From: Deltaproteobacteria bacterium
Lineage (GTDB): Bacteria; Desulfobacterota; Syntrophia; Syntrophales; UBA5619
Length of the DNA stretch: 53,027 bases
Assembly (NCBI GenBank): GCA_021372695.1
Contig: JAJFTY010000028.1
Location: 1 to 53,027 of the forward strand
Direction of reading: 5' to 3'
Shown: one piece after another, positions 1-9,908 of the stretch
Numbering within the stretch: the first letter of the stretch is position 1
Layout of the letters: each line of letters opens with the position of its first letter
The notes under the pieces: generated by a model
The model's input: the letters and a program-made list of their open reading frames with translations, nothing else
What the model was told of the DNA's origin: nothing
The model's database searches: none
Position numbers and translations under genes: made by a program

Positions 1-1625
1 TTGATCTGCATCAGTTCCGCAGCGGCCGGGTCGGCCACCACGATGGTGAGCCCCGCGGCGTGGGCGGCGGCCAGCAGATAGGCCTGAATCCGCTGCTCTC
101 CCGGAAACCCCTTCCCCAGGCCGGTGAGGTCCAGGAGCGTCCGGCAGCCGAGGCGCTGCCCGCACCAGGAGACCATCCCGGCCGCCTCCCGAAGCGCCCC
201 CGGAGTCTGAACCCGGGGGGTGCAGTCGATGACGATCTCCTCTTTGGCGAATCCGCATTCCCTCGCGTCGGCGACGGCCCTGCGGACCTCTTCCTTTCCC
301 TCCTCGGCCGGGCAGCGAAGGACCGGAACGGCCCCGTACTGCGCGACCACGGGCAAGAGAGATACCGCTTCCGGCCCGCCAACGCGGATGAGAAGCCGGC
401 CCGGATAGGAGCGGAGCGCCAGGTTCACCGTCTGGACCCCTTCCGCATCGAGCAACAGGGGCGAGCGCGTCGTCGGGGCGAGCATTTCCAGGATCTTCAG
501 GGCGGTCTCCGCCTCGTCGAGGCCTTGCGCGCCCGCCTTGAGGAGGAGAATCTGCGCCCCCTCCTTTTCCTGCGCCCGCGCCGTCTGCCGGACCGGTCCG
601 AGATCCCCGGCGAGGAGCCCCTGGCGCAGGGCATCGTTCTCGGCCGCATTGAGCCGTGCGCCGACGACCGCGAGAGGCTTCCCCTCGTCGAAGATCACGG
701 CGTTCCGGGCGGAACTCGCGGCGGCCACAGCGCGGCAGCCCGGCGCCATGGGATTCACGGCCGCGAGAGCGTCCCGGAGTGCGCGGATATGGTCCGGCGT
801 CGTCCCGCAGCAGCCGCCGATCAGGTTCACCCCGGCGTCCACGAGCGGCCCAGCGAAGAGGGCGAAGCGTGCCGGGTCCATGTCGAAGACCGTGGCGTCC
901 CCGACCAGCGTCGGCAGCCCCGCGTTCGGTTTGGCCACGAGCGGCACGGTGGCATGGGGCTTCATGGCGGAAATGAGGCCCAGCATCCCCTCGGGGCCGG
1001 CGGAACAGTTGCAGCCGACCGCATCGGCCCCCAGGCTCTGCAGCGTCACGAGGGCCGAGACGGGATCGGTGCCGTTGAGCGTCCGGCCGTGCTTCTCATA
1101 GGTCATGGTCACCATGCAGAAGTGGTCGCAGCTTTCGCGGACCGCGATCAGGGCGGCCCGCGCCTCCTGAATGTCCATCATCGTTTCGATGACGAAGAGG
1201 TCCACGCCCCCCTCCAGGAGCCCCTGCACCTGCTCCTTGAAGAGCGCGACCGCTTCTTCGAACGGGACTTCGCCGAAGGGCTGGACGAAATGGCCGGTGG
1301 GGCCGATGTCCCCGGCCACGAACCCTCCGCCCGCGGACCGGACCGCGATTTCGGCGAGCTGCCTGTTCGTCTCGCGGACGTTGGTCAGATTGTACGCGCC
1401 CATCTTGAGCCGGTTCGCCCCGAAGGTCGACGTATAGACGATATCCGAACCGGCCTCGCGGTAGGCCGCGTGGATTTCGGCGACCGCCTCTGGATGGGCG
1501 ATGCTCCAGGCCTCCGGACAGACGCCCGCGGGCAGTCCCCGCTTGTGGAGTTCCGTCCCCGTTGCGCCGTCCAGGATGAGGACCCTCTTCCTCAGCAGGC
1601 CGTGAATGCGGCTTTTTGCATCCAT
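1..1625 (-). CDS. MetH-like homocysteine S-methyltransferase plus pterin-binding module (3' partial)
   Basis: The protein starts at the ATG at 1623-1625 behind a GGGGGGAGAG ribosome site, and its frame stays open to the window edge (about 541 residues visible). Residues 1-300 form a homocysteine S-methyltransferase barrel. The expected zinc ligands are present: Cys205/Cys207 in CNCS and Cys272-Cys273 in GGCCGTTPDHI, a layout like the N-terminal half of Thermotoga-type MetH. Residues from about 310 on align with the MetH pterin (methyltetrahydrofolate) barrel, but its hallmark motifs are degraded: the GERINP-like block reads GARLNA, the DVN block reads LLKAG and the IDS block reads LDAEG. No cobalamin-binding module is seen before the edge. 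I infer a role in methionine synthesis or methyl transfer with a separate corrinoid protein. One candidate partner lies at 15966-16601. Confidence 0.85.
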   Translation of the reverse strand, partial: MDAKSRIHGLLRKRVLILDGATGTELHKRGLPAGVCPEAWSIAHPEAVAEIHAAYREAGSDIVYTSTFGANRLKMGAYNLTNVRETNRQLAEIAVRSAGGGFVAGDIGPTGHFVQPFGEVPFEEAVALFKEQVQGLLEGGVDLFVIETMMDIQEARAALIAVRESCDHFCMVTMTYEKHGRTLNGTDPVSALVTLQSLGADAVGCNCSAGPEGMLGLISAMKPHATVPLVAKPNAGLPTLVGDATVFDMDPARFALFAGPLVDAGVNLIGGCCGTTPDHIRALRDALAAVNPMAPGCRAVAAASSARNAVIFDEGKPLAVVGARLNAAENDALRQGLLAGDLGPVRQTARAQEKEGAQILLLKAGAQGLDEAETALKILEMLAPTTRSPLLLDAEGVQTVNLALRSYPGRLLIRVGGPEAVSLLPVVAQYGAVPVLRCPAEEGKEEVRRAVADARECGFAKEEIVIDCTPRVQTPGALREAAGMVSWCGQRLGCRTLLDLTGLGKGFPGEQRIQAYLLAAAHAAGLTIVVADPAAAELMQI

Positions 1626-1792
1626 CTCTCCCCCCTGTTTCATGAACATCGTCTGTGCTTGTTTCTGGACTTTCTTAACACAGACGGCCCCGTTTGTATA
1701 GCCGGAGCCGCGGGGCGATTTTTCTTGTCCCCTCCGGCGCTACCTGATACATTCCGGGCCGCAGCCTCATCAAACCTTTTTGGAGGTCCGTC

Positions 1793-2137
1793 ATGGAGAC
1801 AAGGCTTTTCGATCTGAAACAGATGGCCAAGTTCGACACCGCGCCGCAGAAGATTTCCGTCTATGCCACCGACAAATCCCTGGGCGCGCTCTGGTGTCTG
1901 GAGCCGGGGCAGGAGGTGTTCCTCCACCGCCACCCCAACGCGGACGACGTCTGGATCTGCCTGGAAGGGGATTCCGGACTCTATTTCGCTGGGGAGGGGA
2001 AGGAGGTCGAGATCCGGAAGGGAATGGCCGTCCTCGCCCGGGCCGGTGAGACCCACGGGATGAGAAACACGGGGAAGGAGCGGTTCGTCTTCATCGGCAT
2101 CGCCGCCCCGGTCCCGGTACAACTGGAAAAGCTGTAG
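1793..2137 (+). CDS. Small cupin-domain protein
   Basis: This is a 114-residue single-domain cupin. The first conserved motif is visible as His45-x-His47 followed by Asp51/Asp52 and a glycine at 59. A second-motif histidine (His88) follows a GETHG turn, so a bound metal is plausible. The gene is divergent from the MetH-like gene and stands alone; a GGAGG site precedes the ATG closely. Small stand-alone cupins include sugar isomerases, dioxygenase-like proteins and sensors. Nothing nearby fixes the substrate, so no specific function is given. Confidence 0.8.
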   Translation: METRLFDLKQMAKFDTAPQKISVYATDKSLGALWCLEPGQEVFLHRHPNADDVWICLEGDSGLYFAGEGKEVEIRKGMAVLARAGETHGMRNTGKERFVFIGIAAPVPVQLEKL

Positions 2138-2370
2138 GGCAGGAAACGGCGTCGCCCGCGATCGAAACACCGGCTGCCCACGAAAGCGGCAAACGGGCGT
2201 TCTTCCCCTGCCGTCCTGTTGCGGGATATCGATGATATTTGTGAATCGTGGAAAAGTGCGATGCATGACTCTTGAAAACGATGACGCGCTGCCGGGGAGC
2301 GAACGCTGAATGAGTTCGACGGACCTCCCCGCAAAACCTACTTTCCGAGTTGCAGGAGCACGATGGATCG

Positions 2371-4788
2371 ATGACTCAAGAACCTGATGGAAAGACGGAA
2401 CGGAAAAGCGGAGTCGAACCGGGCGGTGAGAGAGAAACCCGGGCGCTTTACCATGACGCCGCGGACCGCAAACGGATCGATGAAGCCTTGCGGAATGCCG
2501 AAGAGCGTTTTCTCCAGGTGGCGGAAAATGCCGGGGAGTGGATATGGGAAGTTGACGGGGAAGGCTTGTACCGATACTGCAGTCCTGCAGTGGAGCGAAT
2601 GCTCGGATACGCACCGGAAGAGCTGGTCAGGAAGAAACATTTTTATGACCTGTTTTCTCCCGACATCCGGGAGGAGCTGAAGGAAGCGGCGTTCGCCGTA
2701 TTCGGCCGGAGGGAGGCGTTCCGTAATTTTGTGAACCGAAATCTCCATAAGAGCGGTGAGATGGTCGTCTTGGAGACCAGCGGAACGCCTTTCTTTGACG
2801 AAAGAGGAAACCTCCTGGGTTACCGGGGCGCCGACACGGACATCACGGTGCGCGAAAGGAGTGCGGCGGCATTGAGGGAGAGTGAGGAAAATTATCGCCA
2901 ACTCTTCGACAACGCGCCGGTCGCGATCTACCGGGTCGATTTCACGACCGGAAAAATCTTGAAAGCGAATGATCTGTTCTGCAGATATGCCGGCTGTAGC
3001 CGGGATGAACTATCTTCCATCAGTCCTTACGATTTCCTGACCGAGGACAGCAAGAAACTCTTCCTGGAACGTGTGGGGAAGATGGCCCGGGGCGAGGAGG
3101 TGCCGACGAAGGTGGAGTACGAAATCGTCCACAAGGATGGCCGGCACCGCCACGTTCATTTGCAGAACAAGACCATCTGCAATGCCGAAGGCAAAATCGT
3201 TGCCTCCGATGTCGTTGCCCATGACATCACCGAGCGCAAACAGATGGAAAAAATCGTCCAGGAGAGCGAAAAACGATTCAGGACGGCCTTTTATACGAGT
3301 CCGGACGCGGTGAACATCAACCGTCTGGCCGACGGCCTGTTCGTGGACATCAACGACGGCTTTACCCGGCTGACGGGATATACCCGCGATGATGTCGCCG
3401 GCAAGACCTCCCTGGACGTCAACCTGTGGTGCAACCCGGCGGACCGGCAGGAGCTCGTGAGGGGACTACGGGAAAAGGGTTACTACGAGAACCTAGAAGC
3501 GGAATTCCGGCGCAAGGACGGCTCAATCGGCACGGGTCTCATGTCCGCCAAATTCATCGAACTGCAGGGCGGGCTGCACATCCTCTCCATCACCAGGGAT
3601 ATCAGCGACCGAAAACGGGCAGAGGCTGAGCGAAAAAAGCTCGAGGCGCAGTTGACCCAGGCCCAGAAAATGGAGTCCATCGGGCGGCTGGCCGGCGGGG
3701 TGGCCCACGATTTCAACAACATGCTGGGAGTCATCCTGGGGCGCGCCGAGATGGCCCTCCAGCTTGCGGACCGCACGCATCCCATATACCAGGACCTGCA
3801 GGAAATCAGGAAAGCCGCCGAGCGCTCAGCCGATCTCACCCGCCAATTGCTTGCCTTTGCCCGCAGGCAGACGGTCGCTCCCAGCGTGCTCGACCTGAGC
3901 GAGGTCGTGGAAGGGATGCTCAAGATGCTGCGGAGGCTGATCGGCGAGGATATCGATCTCGCCTGGATTCCTGGCCGGGAGCGGTGGAAGATCAAGATGG
4001 ACCCGAGCCAGATCGACCAGATTCTGGCCAACCTGTGCGTCAATGCCCGGGACGCCATCCAGGGCGTGGGCAGGGTCACCATCGAAACGGGAACAGCCGT
4101 ACTCGACGAAGCCTACTGCGCAGCCCACGCCGGCTTTGTTCCCGGTGAGTATGTGCGGCTCGCCGTGAGCGATGACGGCTGCGGCATGGACAGGGAAACC
4201 CTGGACAACCTGTTCGAACCTTTCTTCACCACCAAGGGCGTGGGAGAGGGGACTGGCTTGGGGCTGGCGACGGTGTACGGCATCGTCAAGCAGAATAACG
4301 GTTTCATCCATGTTTACAGCGAACCCGGCCATGGGACCACCTTCATGATCTACCTGCCCCGTTATGTGGGCAAGGCCGAGCAGATGGAGGAGAAAGGGCC
4401 TGTTCCACCCGTCCGACAAGGCCACGAAACCATCCTGGTGGTCGAGGACGAACCGGCAATTCTGGAGATGATCCAGATCATGCTCGAACGCCTGGGCTAC
4501 ACCGTGCTTGCCGCTTCCGCGCCAGGCGAAGCGATCCGTTTGGCCGAGACGCATGGCGGGGAGATCCACCTGATCCTGACCGACCTGGTTATGCCGGGGA
4601 TGAACGGCAGGGACCTGGCAAAGAACCTCCTGTATCCCCACCCGGAACTCAAGCAACTGTTCATGTCCGGTTACACGGCGAATGTGATTGCCCACCAGGG
4701 TGTACTGGATCCTGGCGTCCATTTCATCCAGAAGCCTTTCACGATCGAGAACCTGGCCGCCGCAATTCGCAAGGCGCTCGAGGAGTGA
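2371..4788 (+). CDS. Hybrid sensor histidine kinase (three PAS domains, HisKA, HATPase, receiver)
   Basis: A soluble-looking hybrid kinase of about 805 residues with no membrane segment. Three PAS domains cover roughly residues 45-165, 175-290 and 300-415. They are followed by a HisKA helix with the phospho-acceptor His in VAHDFNNML, an ATPase domain with N and G boxes (NARDA, DDGCGMD, GTGLGL) and a C-terminal receiver domain with its acceptor Asp in LILTDLVMPG. The usual role is autophosphorylation and internal phosphotransfer in response to a small-molecule, redox or light cue sensed by PAS; the cue is unknown. The frame is also open from a TTG at 2350. I prefer the ATG at 2371, although its GGAG site lies 13 bases away. 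No partner regulator is adjacent; the next gene runs convergently. Confidence 0.9.
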   Translation: MTQEPDGKTERKSGVEPGGERETRALYHDAADRKRIDEALRNAEERFLQVAENAGEWIWEVDGEGLYRYCSPAVERMLGYAPEELVRKKHFYDLFSPDIREELKEAAFAVFGRREAFRNFVNRNLHKSGEMVVLETSGTPFFDERGNLLGYRGADTDITVRERSAAALRESEENYRQLFDNAPVAIYRVDFTTGKILKANDLFCRYAGCSRDELSSISPYDFLTEDSKKLFLERVGKMARGEEVPTKVEYEIVHKDGRHRHVHLQNKTICNAEGKIVASDVVAHDITERKQMEKIVQESEKRFRTAFYTSPDAVNINRLADGLFVDINDGFTRLTGYTRDDVAGKTSLDVNLWCNPADRQELVRGLREKGYYENLEAEFRRKDGSIGTGLMSAKFIELQGGLHILSITRDISDRKRAEAERKKLEAQLTQAQKMESIGRLAGGVAHDFNNMLGVILGRAEMALQLADRTHPIYQDLQEIRKAAERSADLTRQLLAFARRQTVAPSVLDLSEVVEGMLKMLRRLIGEDIDLAWIPGRERWKIKMDPSQIDQILANLCVNARDAIQGVGRVTIETGTAVLDEAYCAAHAGFVPGEYVRLAVSDDGCGMDRETLDNLFEPFFTTKGVGEGTGLGLATVYGIVKQNNGFIHVYSEPGHGTTFMIYLPRYVGKAEQMEEKGPVPPVRQGHETILVVEDEPAILEMIQIMLERLGYTVLAASAPGEAIRLAETHGGEIHLILTDLVMPGMNGRDLAKNLLYPHPELKQLFMSGYTANVIAHQGVLDPGVHFIQKPFTIENLAAAIRKALEE

Positions 4789-4805
4789 TCAGGGAGAGGC
4801 TGCGT

Positions 4806-6256
4806 TCAGCCGGGTTGCTCCTTCCGGTCCTCACAGGCAATCTTGGGAAGCCTGGCCACCAGTTCCTCGAGCTTTATTCCGCTCAGCGCCTCGATGACCG
4901 GCGGCAGTTGCGCAATGACATTGGCCACATCCTTGGTGACTTTTGATGCGCCGGCGGAATCGCCGCCCGCGTTGATCACGATGATCTTTTCGGTCTTGGC
5001 CAGGGGCTCGGCGATCGCCCGGGCCAGCTCCGGCAATTTTTCGATGATCAGCTGGGTGACGGCCGCCTGGTTGTAAGCCTTCCACGATTCGGCTTTTTCG
5101 CCATCGCTTCGGCCTCGGACGTTCCGGTGGCCTGAATGACGTTGGCCTGGGCCAGACCGCGGGCGCGGTTGGCCTCCGCCTCGCCGACACCGATGCTCTT
5201 GGTCGCGTTGGCCTGGCCTTCCGCTTCCGTCATGGTCTTGTAGCGCTGCGCGTTGGCCAGGGTTTCGATCCTGTATTTCTCGGCATCCGCAGGTTTGGAA
5301 ATCGTGGCTTCGAGCTCCTTCTGTTTGCGGGCGATCTCCTTTTCCTGCACGGAAATCATCCGCTCCTTTTCCACGACCATGACCTGAACCTCTTCCGCCT
5401 TGACCGCCTGGTTGGTCTTATACTTCTGAAGGTCGTAGGCCAGGTCCGATTCGGCCTGCTTCTGATTGATGTTGATCTGATAGGAGGCTTTCTTCACCTC
5501 GAAATTTTGGTTCGCTTCGGCAATCTTGGTGTCGGCCAGGAATTTGGCCTCCTGCCCGGCCTGATTGGCCTGAGAGCTTCGGATCAGCGCGTCCCGGTCG
5601 GCCTCCGCCTGGGCGATCTGCGCGTCGCGTTTCACCTGGGCGACACGGGGCTTGCCCAGGGCGTCCAGATAACCGTGGTCGTCCCTGATGTCGCGGACCG
5701 TGAACGAATCGATGCCCAGTCCCATATTGGCCAGATCGCCCGCGGAAACCTCCTGCACCTTCTGGGCGAAGACATCCCGGTTCTTGTAGATGTCCTCGAC
5801 GGACAGCGTCCCTACGATCGCACGCAGGTGGCCTTCAACCGTCTGGAGGGCGATGCTCTTGATCTGCTCTTCCGTGCGGCCGAGGAAGCGTTCTGCCGCC
5901 GTCCGGATGGCCTGATCCTCGCCCTTGATCTTGACCTGGGCCACGCCGTCGACATTGATCGATACGCCCGTCACAGTGTAGACCTCCTTGAGGCGCACAT
6001 CCAGCGTCATGAGTTCCAGGGAAAGAAAATCGACCTTTTCGAAAATCGGCCAGACGAAGGTGCCTCCCCCCTTGACCAGCCTGAAACCCACCTCCTGGCC
6101 CTCCTTTGTCGCATGGCGCATGCCGGACACCACGAGCACCTCGTTGGGACCGACTTTGGTATAACGGTTCGCGTACATTTTGAGCAGCAACAGCAGGACG
6201 ATGACAACGGCGATGGTTCCCATCGCAATCCAGGCATACTGCATCAGATAATCCAT
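4806..6256 (-). CDS. Flotillin-like SPFH/band 7 protein, frame broken near the 3' end
   Basis: An N-terminal membrane segment is followed by an SPFH domain and a long Ala/Glu-rich coiled coil with EAEA repeats, as in FloT/YqiK flotillins that scaffold membrane microdomains. The ATG at 6256 has GGAG five bases upstream; the in-frame ATG at 6271 does not. After ...EAEAMAKK the frame fails at a run of five T (5094-5098 on the plus strand, AAAAA in the gene). One extra A restores a continuous flotillin tail (AESWKAYNQAAV...) that joins the open frame ending at 4806. The reading frame as given therefore ends at 5048 with a short wrong tail. The downstream part is well conserved, so a sequencing error or a recent one-base deletion is more likely than old decay. 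Its partner is the NfeD-like gene just upstream. Confidence 0.85.
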
Positions 6257-6303
6257 AACGGCTCCTTTCATCGATGAAGGTGTGGGTACCCGTTCGTGGT
6301 CAA

Positions 6304-6879
6304 TCAGAGCGGTTTGACCCAGAAAGTGCTGCCGACGATCTTATGAATGCGGACCGCCATGTGCGACCGGATTTCCTGCCGCTCGACCGACCGCGCCGGC
6401 GCCGTATAGCGTGCCCCCTTTGAAACATAGGCGATCTCACCGACCCCTTCCGCGGGGATCGGCGTGATGACTTCCGCTTCACGGCCAAGCACCTGCGAGA
6501 TCTGCGATTCGCTGCTCCCCTGGGTCTTGCTGAAAAGCAGCACAAATAAGTAAAAGGTGATCGCGGCTGCGCCGACGCCGACGATGACGGCGATGGGCAG
6601 ACTGGACACGGCCGAAATACTGAAAACCTTCAGACAGATCATACCCGCAGCGCCGAAGGCTGTCACAAACATCGCGATCACCACGGGGCTGAGGGGCGAA
6701 AAGTGGATGCTGCCAGAATTGGCGTCCGGTTGGGTGTCGACGTGCCCCGTGATGTCATGGGCGGAATCCAGGCCCATGTCAACATGCCCGGCATGGCTGT
6801 CGCCGAAGAGGGTCGAGAAAACCGCATAGGCCAGACCCAGGACGAAACAGGCAACATAGACGATTTCCAGAGCAGTCAT
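6304..6879 (-). CDS. NfeD-like membrane protein (flotillin partner)
   Basis: A 191-residue protein with an N-terminal membrane helix (about 4-22), a polar loop, two further hydrophobic helices (about 66-115) and a C-terminal OB-fold-like domain (about 125-191). This is the layout of short NfeD/YuaF proteins, which are usually encoded next to flotillins and are thought to help membrane-domain assembly. The start has a good site (GGAG seven bases before the ATG). It lies 47 bases upstream of the chosen flotillin start, in the same direction, so the pair is probably one operon. Confidence 0.85.
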   Translation of the reverse strand: MTALEIVYVACFVLGLAYAVFSTLFGDSHAGHVDMGLDSAHDITGHVDTQPDANSGSIHFSPLSPVVIAMFVTAFGAAGMICLKVFSISAVSSLPIAVIVGVGAAAITFYLFVLLFSKTQGSSESQISQVLGREAEVITPIPAEGVGEIAYVSKGARYTAPARSVERQEIRSHMAVRIHKIVGSTFWVKPL

Positions 6880-7076
6880 CTCGCAACTCCTTCCTTCGAT
6901 GGATCATCAATGAACGGATCGGACGGATGGTCTCGACCATTGCCGGCGGGGACTACCGAAGAGTCCTGCCGGGAAAGCGCCGGATGGGGCTTGAATTGCT
7001 TGTTTGTATGAGACTTCTCTAACGGATCGGAAAACGGCTTCCTTGGCGCTGAGGATAGGGAAAGGCGTTTTGCATG

Positions 7077-8252
7077 TCAAGGTGAATATTTCTCGTTCAG
7101 CCGGACGAAGCCGTCGGCCAAATCGGCGATCAGATCCTCCACCGCTTCCAGACCGACGTGGAGGCGGAGCAGGAAGCCTTCCGGCTGCCACGGCCGGACG
7201 CTGCGGCTCTTCCCGGGATGGGCCGGGATGATGAGGCTCTCGAATCCGCCGAAGCTGGCGCCGATCTTGAAGAGGCGCAGATGGTCGACCATCGCCGCCA
7301 CCGCCGCTGCGTCCGACGTCTGGAGCAGGACACCGAAGAGGCTCGACGAGCCGCAGAAGTCGCGCTTCCAGAGCGCGTGCCCGGGGTCCCCGGGAAGCGC
7401 GGGATGGAGCACACGAGCGACTTCCGGCCGCCCCTCGAGCCACCGCGCGATCTCGAGCGCCGACCGTTCGTGATGCCGCAGACGCACGGCCAGGGTCCGC
7501 ATCCCCCGGAGTGTCTCATAGCAGACGTCCGGCGCAACGTGGTCGCCGAAGGCCCACAGACTGTCCTTCACCTTGCGGTAGAGCTCCTCGGTGCGGGTGA
7601 CGATCGTCCCGATCAGCAGATCCGAATGGCCGGCCAGATATTTCGTCCCGGCCTGCACCTCCACGTCGACGCCGTGGTCGAAGGCACGGAAGTTGAGGGG
7701 AGTGGCCCAGGTGTTGTCGAGCATGACCAGGGCGCCGCGGGCGTGCGCCGCTTCCGCGATCGCGGGCACGTCCTGCACCTCGAACGTGAGCGACCCCGGC
7801 GACTCGCAGAAGACGACCCGCGTGTTCGGCCGCAGCAGCTCCGCGATCCCGGCACCCGCGAGCGGATCGTAGAAAGTCACCTCCACACCGAACCGGGCGA
7901 GCACCGTGGTGCCGAACAGACGCGTCGGGCCGTAGGCCGTATCGGGCAGGAGCAGGTGGTCGCCGGCCTGGAGGAACGCCGTCAGCGCCTGCGTGATCGC
8001 AGCGAGCCCCGAAGACGCAACGGTCGCAGCCGCCCCGCCCGAGAGCTCCGCGACCGCAGCGGCGAGCGCGAGCGTCGTCGGCGTGCCGCCCAGACCGTAG
8101 GAGATGCCCGTGTACCGCCGGTGCAGGCGGTGGTCGAAGTCCGCCATGGTCGGAAAGATGATGGTCGACGCCCGGTACACGGGCGGGTTCACGACGCCGA
8201 AGTTTTTCTCGGGTTCCCGGCCGGCATGCACCAGCCGCGTCTCTTTCTTCAT
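7077..8252 (-). CDS. metC: Cys/Met metabolism PLP enzyme, cystathionine beta-lyase type
   Basis: About 391 residues, fold-type I PLP enzyme of the Cys/Met metabolism family. The PLP lysine is in AGTKYLAGHSD near residue 200, and a GGTPTT block near residue 55 and the C-terminal RLHVGLE segment fit MetC-type lyases (cystathionine to homocysteine, pyruvate and ammonia). An upstream GTG in frame (near 8279) is possible, but the ATG preceded by GGAAGGAGAGGCC is far better. The gene follows leuB by about 40 bases in the same direction and may be the last gene of the leu operon. A gamma-lyase or gamma-synthase activity cannot be excluded from sequence alone. Confidence 0.8.
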   Translation of the reverse strand: MKKETRLVHAGREPEKNFGVVNPPVYRASTIIFPTMADFDHRLHRRYTGISYGLGGTPTTLALAAAVAELSGGAAATVASSGLAAITQALTAFLQAGDHLLLPDTAYGPTRLFGTTVLARFGVEVTFYDPLAGAGIAELLRPNTRVVFCESPGSLTFEVQDVPAIAEAAHARGALVMLDNTWATPLNFRAFDHGVDVEVQAGTKYLAGHSDLLIGTIVTRTEELYRKVKDSLWAFGDHVAPDVCYETLRGMRTLAVRLRHHERSALEIARWLEGRPEVARVLHPALPGDPGHALWKRDFCGSSSLFGVLLQTSDAAAVAAMVDHLRLFKIGASFGGFESLIIPAHPGKSRSVRPWQPEGFLLRLHVGLEAVEDLIADLADGFVRLNEKYSP

Positions 8253-8294
8253 GGCCTCTCCTTCCGGACTTGAGAACACCCGGCCCCGCCCGCC

Positions 8295-9380
8295 TTACAT
8301 CGGCAGGGTCCGGACCTTTTTGACCACCAGATCCCCCATCTCCGCGGTGCCGACGACGACCGTGCCCGCCTGGCGGATATCCTGCGTCCGGAACCCCTCG
8401 GAAAGGACCGACCGAACGGCCTTCTCGACGAGGTCCGCCCCGGCCGGCATCTCCAGGGAGTGCCGGAGCATCATCGCCGCCGACAGAATCGTGGCCAGGG
8501 GGTTTGCGACCCCCTGGCCGGCGATGTCGGGTGCCGAGCCGTGGGAGGGTTCGTACATCGCGGTCTTCTCCCCCAGACTCGCGGAGGGCTGCATCCCGAG
8601 CGAGCCCGTCAGCATCGACGCCTCGTCGCTCAGGATGTCGCCGAACATGTTCGTCGTCACGATCACGTCGAACTGGCCGGGATTCCGGATGAGCTGCATC
8701 GCGCAGTTGTCAACGTACATGTGCATCAACTCGACATCGGGATAGCCGCGGCCGACCTCCGTCACGACCTCCCGCCAGAGCTCCGTCACTTCGAGGACGT
8801 TCGCCTTGTCCACGGAGAGTAGCTTTTTGCGGCGGCCGCGCGCCAGGTCGAACCCGACCCTGGCGATCCGGCGGATCTCCGCTTCCGTATAGATCATGGT
8901 GTTGATCCCGACCCGCTCGCCGTTCTCGATCCGGACGCCGCGGGGCTTGCCGAAGTAGGCGTCCCCCAAGAGTTCCCGGACGATGATGAGGTCGATCCCC
9001 CGGACGACCTCGGGCTTCAGCGGCGAGGCGTCCATCAGGTCCTCGAACACGACGACCGGGCGGAGGTTCGCGTAGAGGCCCAGGCCCGACCGGAGGCCGA
9101 GGAGCCCCCGCTCCGGCCGGACGCTGTAATCGAGCGGCTCCCATTTCGGGCCGCCCACGGCGCCCAGCAGCACCGCGTCGCTCGCGAGCGCCAGCTCCAT
9201 CGTCGGCTCGGGCAGGGGGGTGCCGAAACGGTCGTAAGCGCCGCCCCCGACGGAGCCCTCCTCCAGCTTGAACCGGGCGCCGCCGCGTTCGGCCACGGCG
9301 GTGAGCACCTTGACCGCCTCTTGCACGATCTCGGGGCCGATGCCGTCCCCGGGAAGAACCGCAATGCGGTATCCTTTCAT
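8295..9380 (-). CDS. leuB: 3-isopropylmalate dehydrogenase
   Basis: 361 residues, the usual LeuB length. It oxidises and decarboxylates 3-isopropylmalate with NAD+ in leucine synthesis. The N terminus ([19 protein letters not shown]) and the NAD-binding block [18 protein letters not shown] are typical. The start at 9380 overlaps the leuD stop by four bases (ATGA) behind AGGGAGGGG, so the two are translationally coupled. The open frame continues upstream into leuD, but that extension is the leuD gene read in another frame. Confidence 0.95.
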   Translation of the reverse strand: MKGYRIAVLPGDGIGPEIVQEAVKVLTAVAERGGARFKLEEGSVGGGAYDRFGTPLPEPTMELALASDAVLLGAVGGPKWEPLDYSVRPERGLLGLRSGLGLYANLRPVVVFEDLMDASPLKPEVVRGIDLIIVRELLGDAYFGKPRGVRIENGERVGINTMIYTEAEIRRIARVGFDLARGRRKKLLSVDKANVLEVTELWREVVTEVGRGYPDVELMHMYVDNCAMQLIRNPGQFDVIVTTNMFGDILSDEASMLTGSLGMQPSASLGEKTAMYEPSHGSAPDIAGQGVANPLATILSAAMMLRHSLEMPAGADLVEKAVRSVLSEGFRTQDIRQAGTVVVGTAEMGDLVVKKVRTLPM

Positions 9381-9871
9381 TTCGCCCCTCCCTTTGCGAT
9401 ATGCTTCATCAGCCCACCGTCGGCGATCAACTCCTGCATGAAAGGCGGCACCGGCTGGATCGGGAGCACCGCCGCAGCGCCTGCGATCCGGATCAGCCCT
9501 GCGTCCGCATCCACCTCGATTTCCGATCCGTTTTCCACCAGATCCCAAAGTTCACGGGACTCGAAGATTGGAAGTCCCATGTTGAAGGAGTTCCGATAAA
9601 AGATCCGGGCGAAGCTCCTCGCCACGACACAGGCGATACCCGCCGCCTTGATCGCGATCGGGGCATGCTCCCGCGACGAGCCGCAGCCAAAATTCTCGCC
9701 CCCGACGATGATGTCACCCGGTCTCATCTTCTTCATGAACTCCGAATCGGCATCCTCCATGCAGTGGGCAGCGAGTGCCTGAGGGTCCCAGGTATTGAGA
9801 TACCGCGCCGGAATGATCGCATCGGTATCGATATTGTCTCCAAACTTCCAGATTCTGCCTCTGATGATCAT
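9377..9871 (-). CDS. leuD: 3-isopropylmalate dehydratase small subunit
   Basis: 164 residues. The family signatures [14 protein letters not shown] near the N terminus and [15 protein letters not shown] near residue 60 identify the swivel-domain subunit that partners LeuC in the isomerisation of 2- to 3-isopropylmalate. The short length is typical of the LeuD form paired with the ~420-residue LeuC found in archaea and many anaerobes. The start at 9871 lies 37 bases after the leuC stop. Confidence 0.95.
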   Translation of the reverse strand: MIIRGRIWKFGDNIDTDAIIPARYLNTWDPQALAAHCMEDADSEFMKKMRPGDIIVGGENFGCGSSREHAPIAIKAAGIACVVARSFARIFYRNSFNMGLPIFESRELWDLVENGSEIEVDADAGLIRIAGAAAVLPIQPVPPFMQELIADGGLMKHIAKGGAK

Positions 9872-9908
9872 ATATTCAAATCCTTTCTGCTCGCCTCTCC
9901 CCTTTTCC

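Noticed and set aside
60..1817. Long open frame on the plus strand opposite the MetH-like gene
   Set aside because: It mirrors the codon structure of the minus-strand gene in GC-rich DNA; its translation is Arg/Gly/Pro-rich and shows no family, while the minus strand encodes a complete zinc site and barrel.
5090..5104. Programmed -1 frameshift in the flotillin gene
   Set aside because: The site reads G-AAA-AAG, not the efficient A-AAA-AAG heptamer, and no downstream stimulatory hairpin is evident; flotillins are not known to need recoding.
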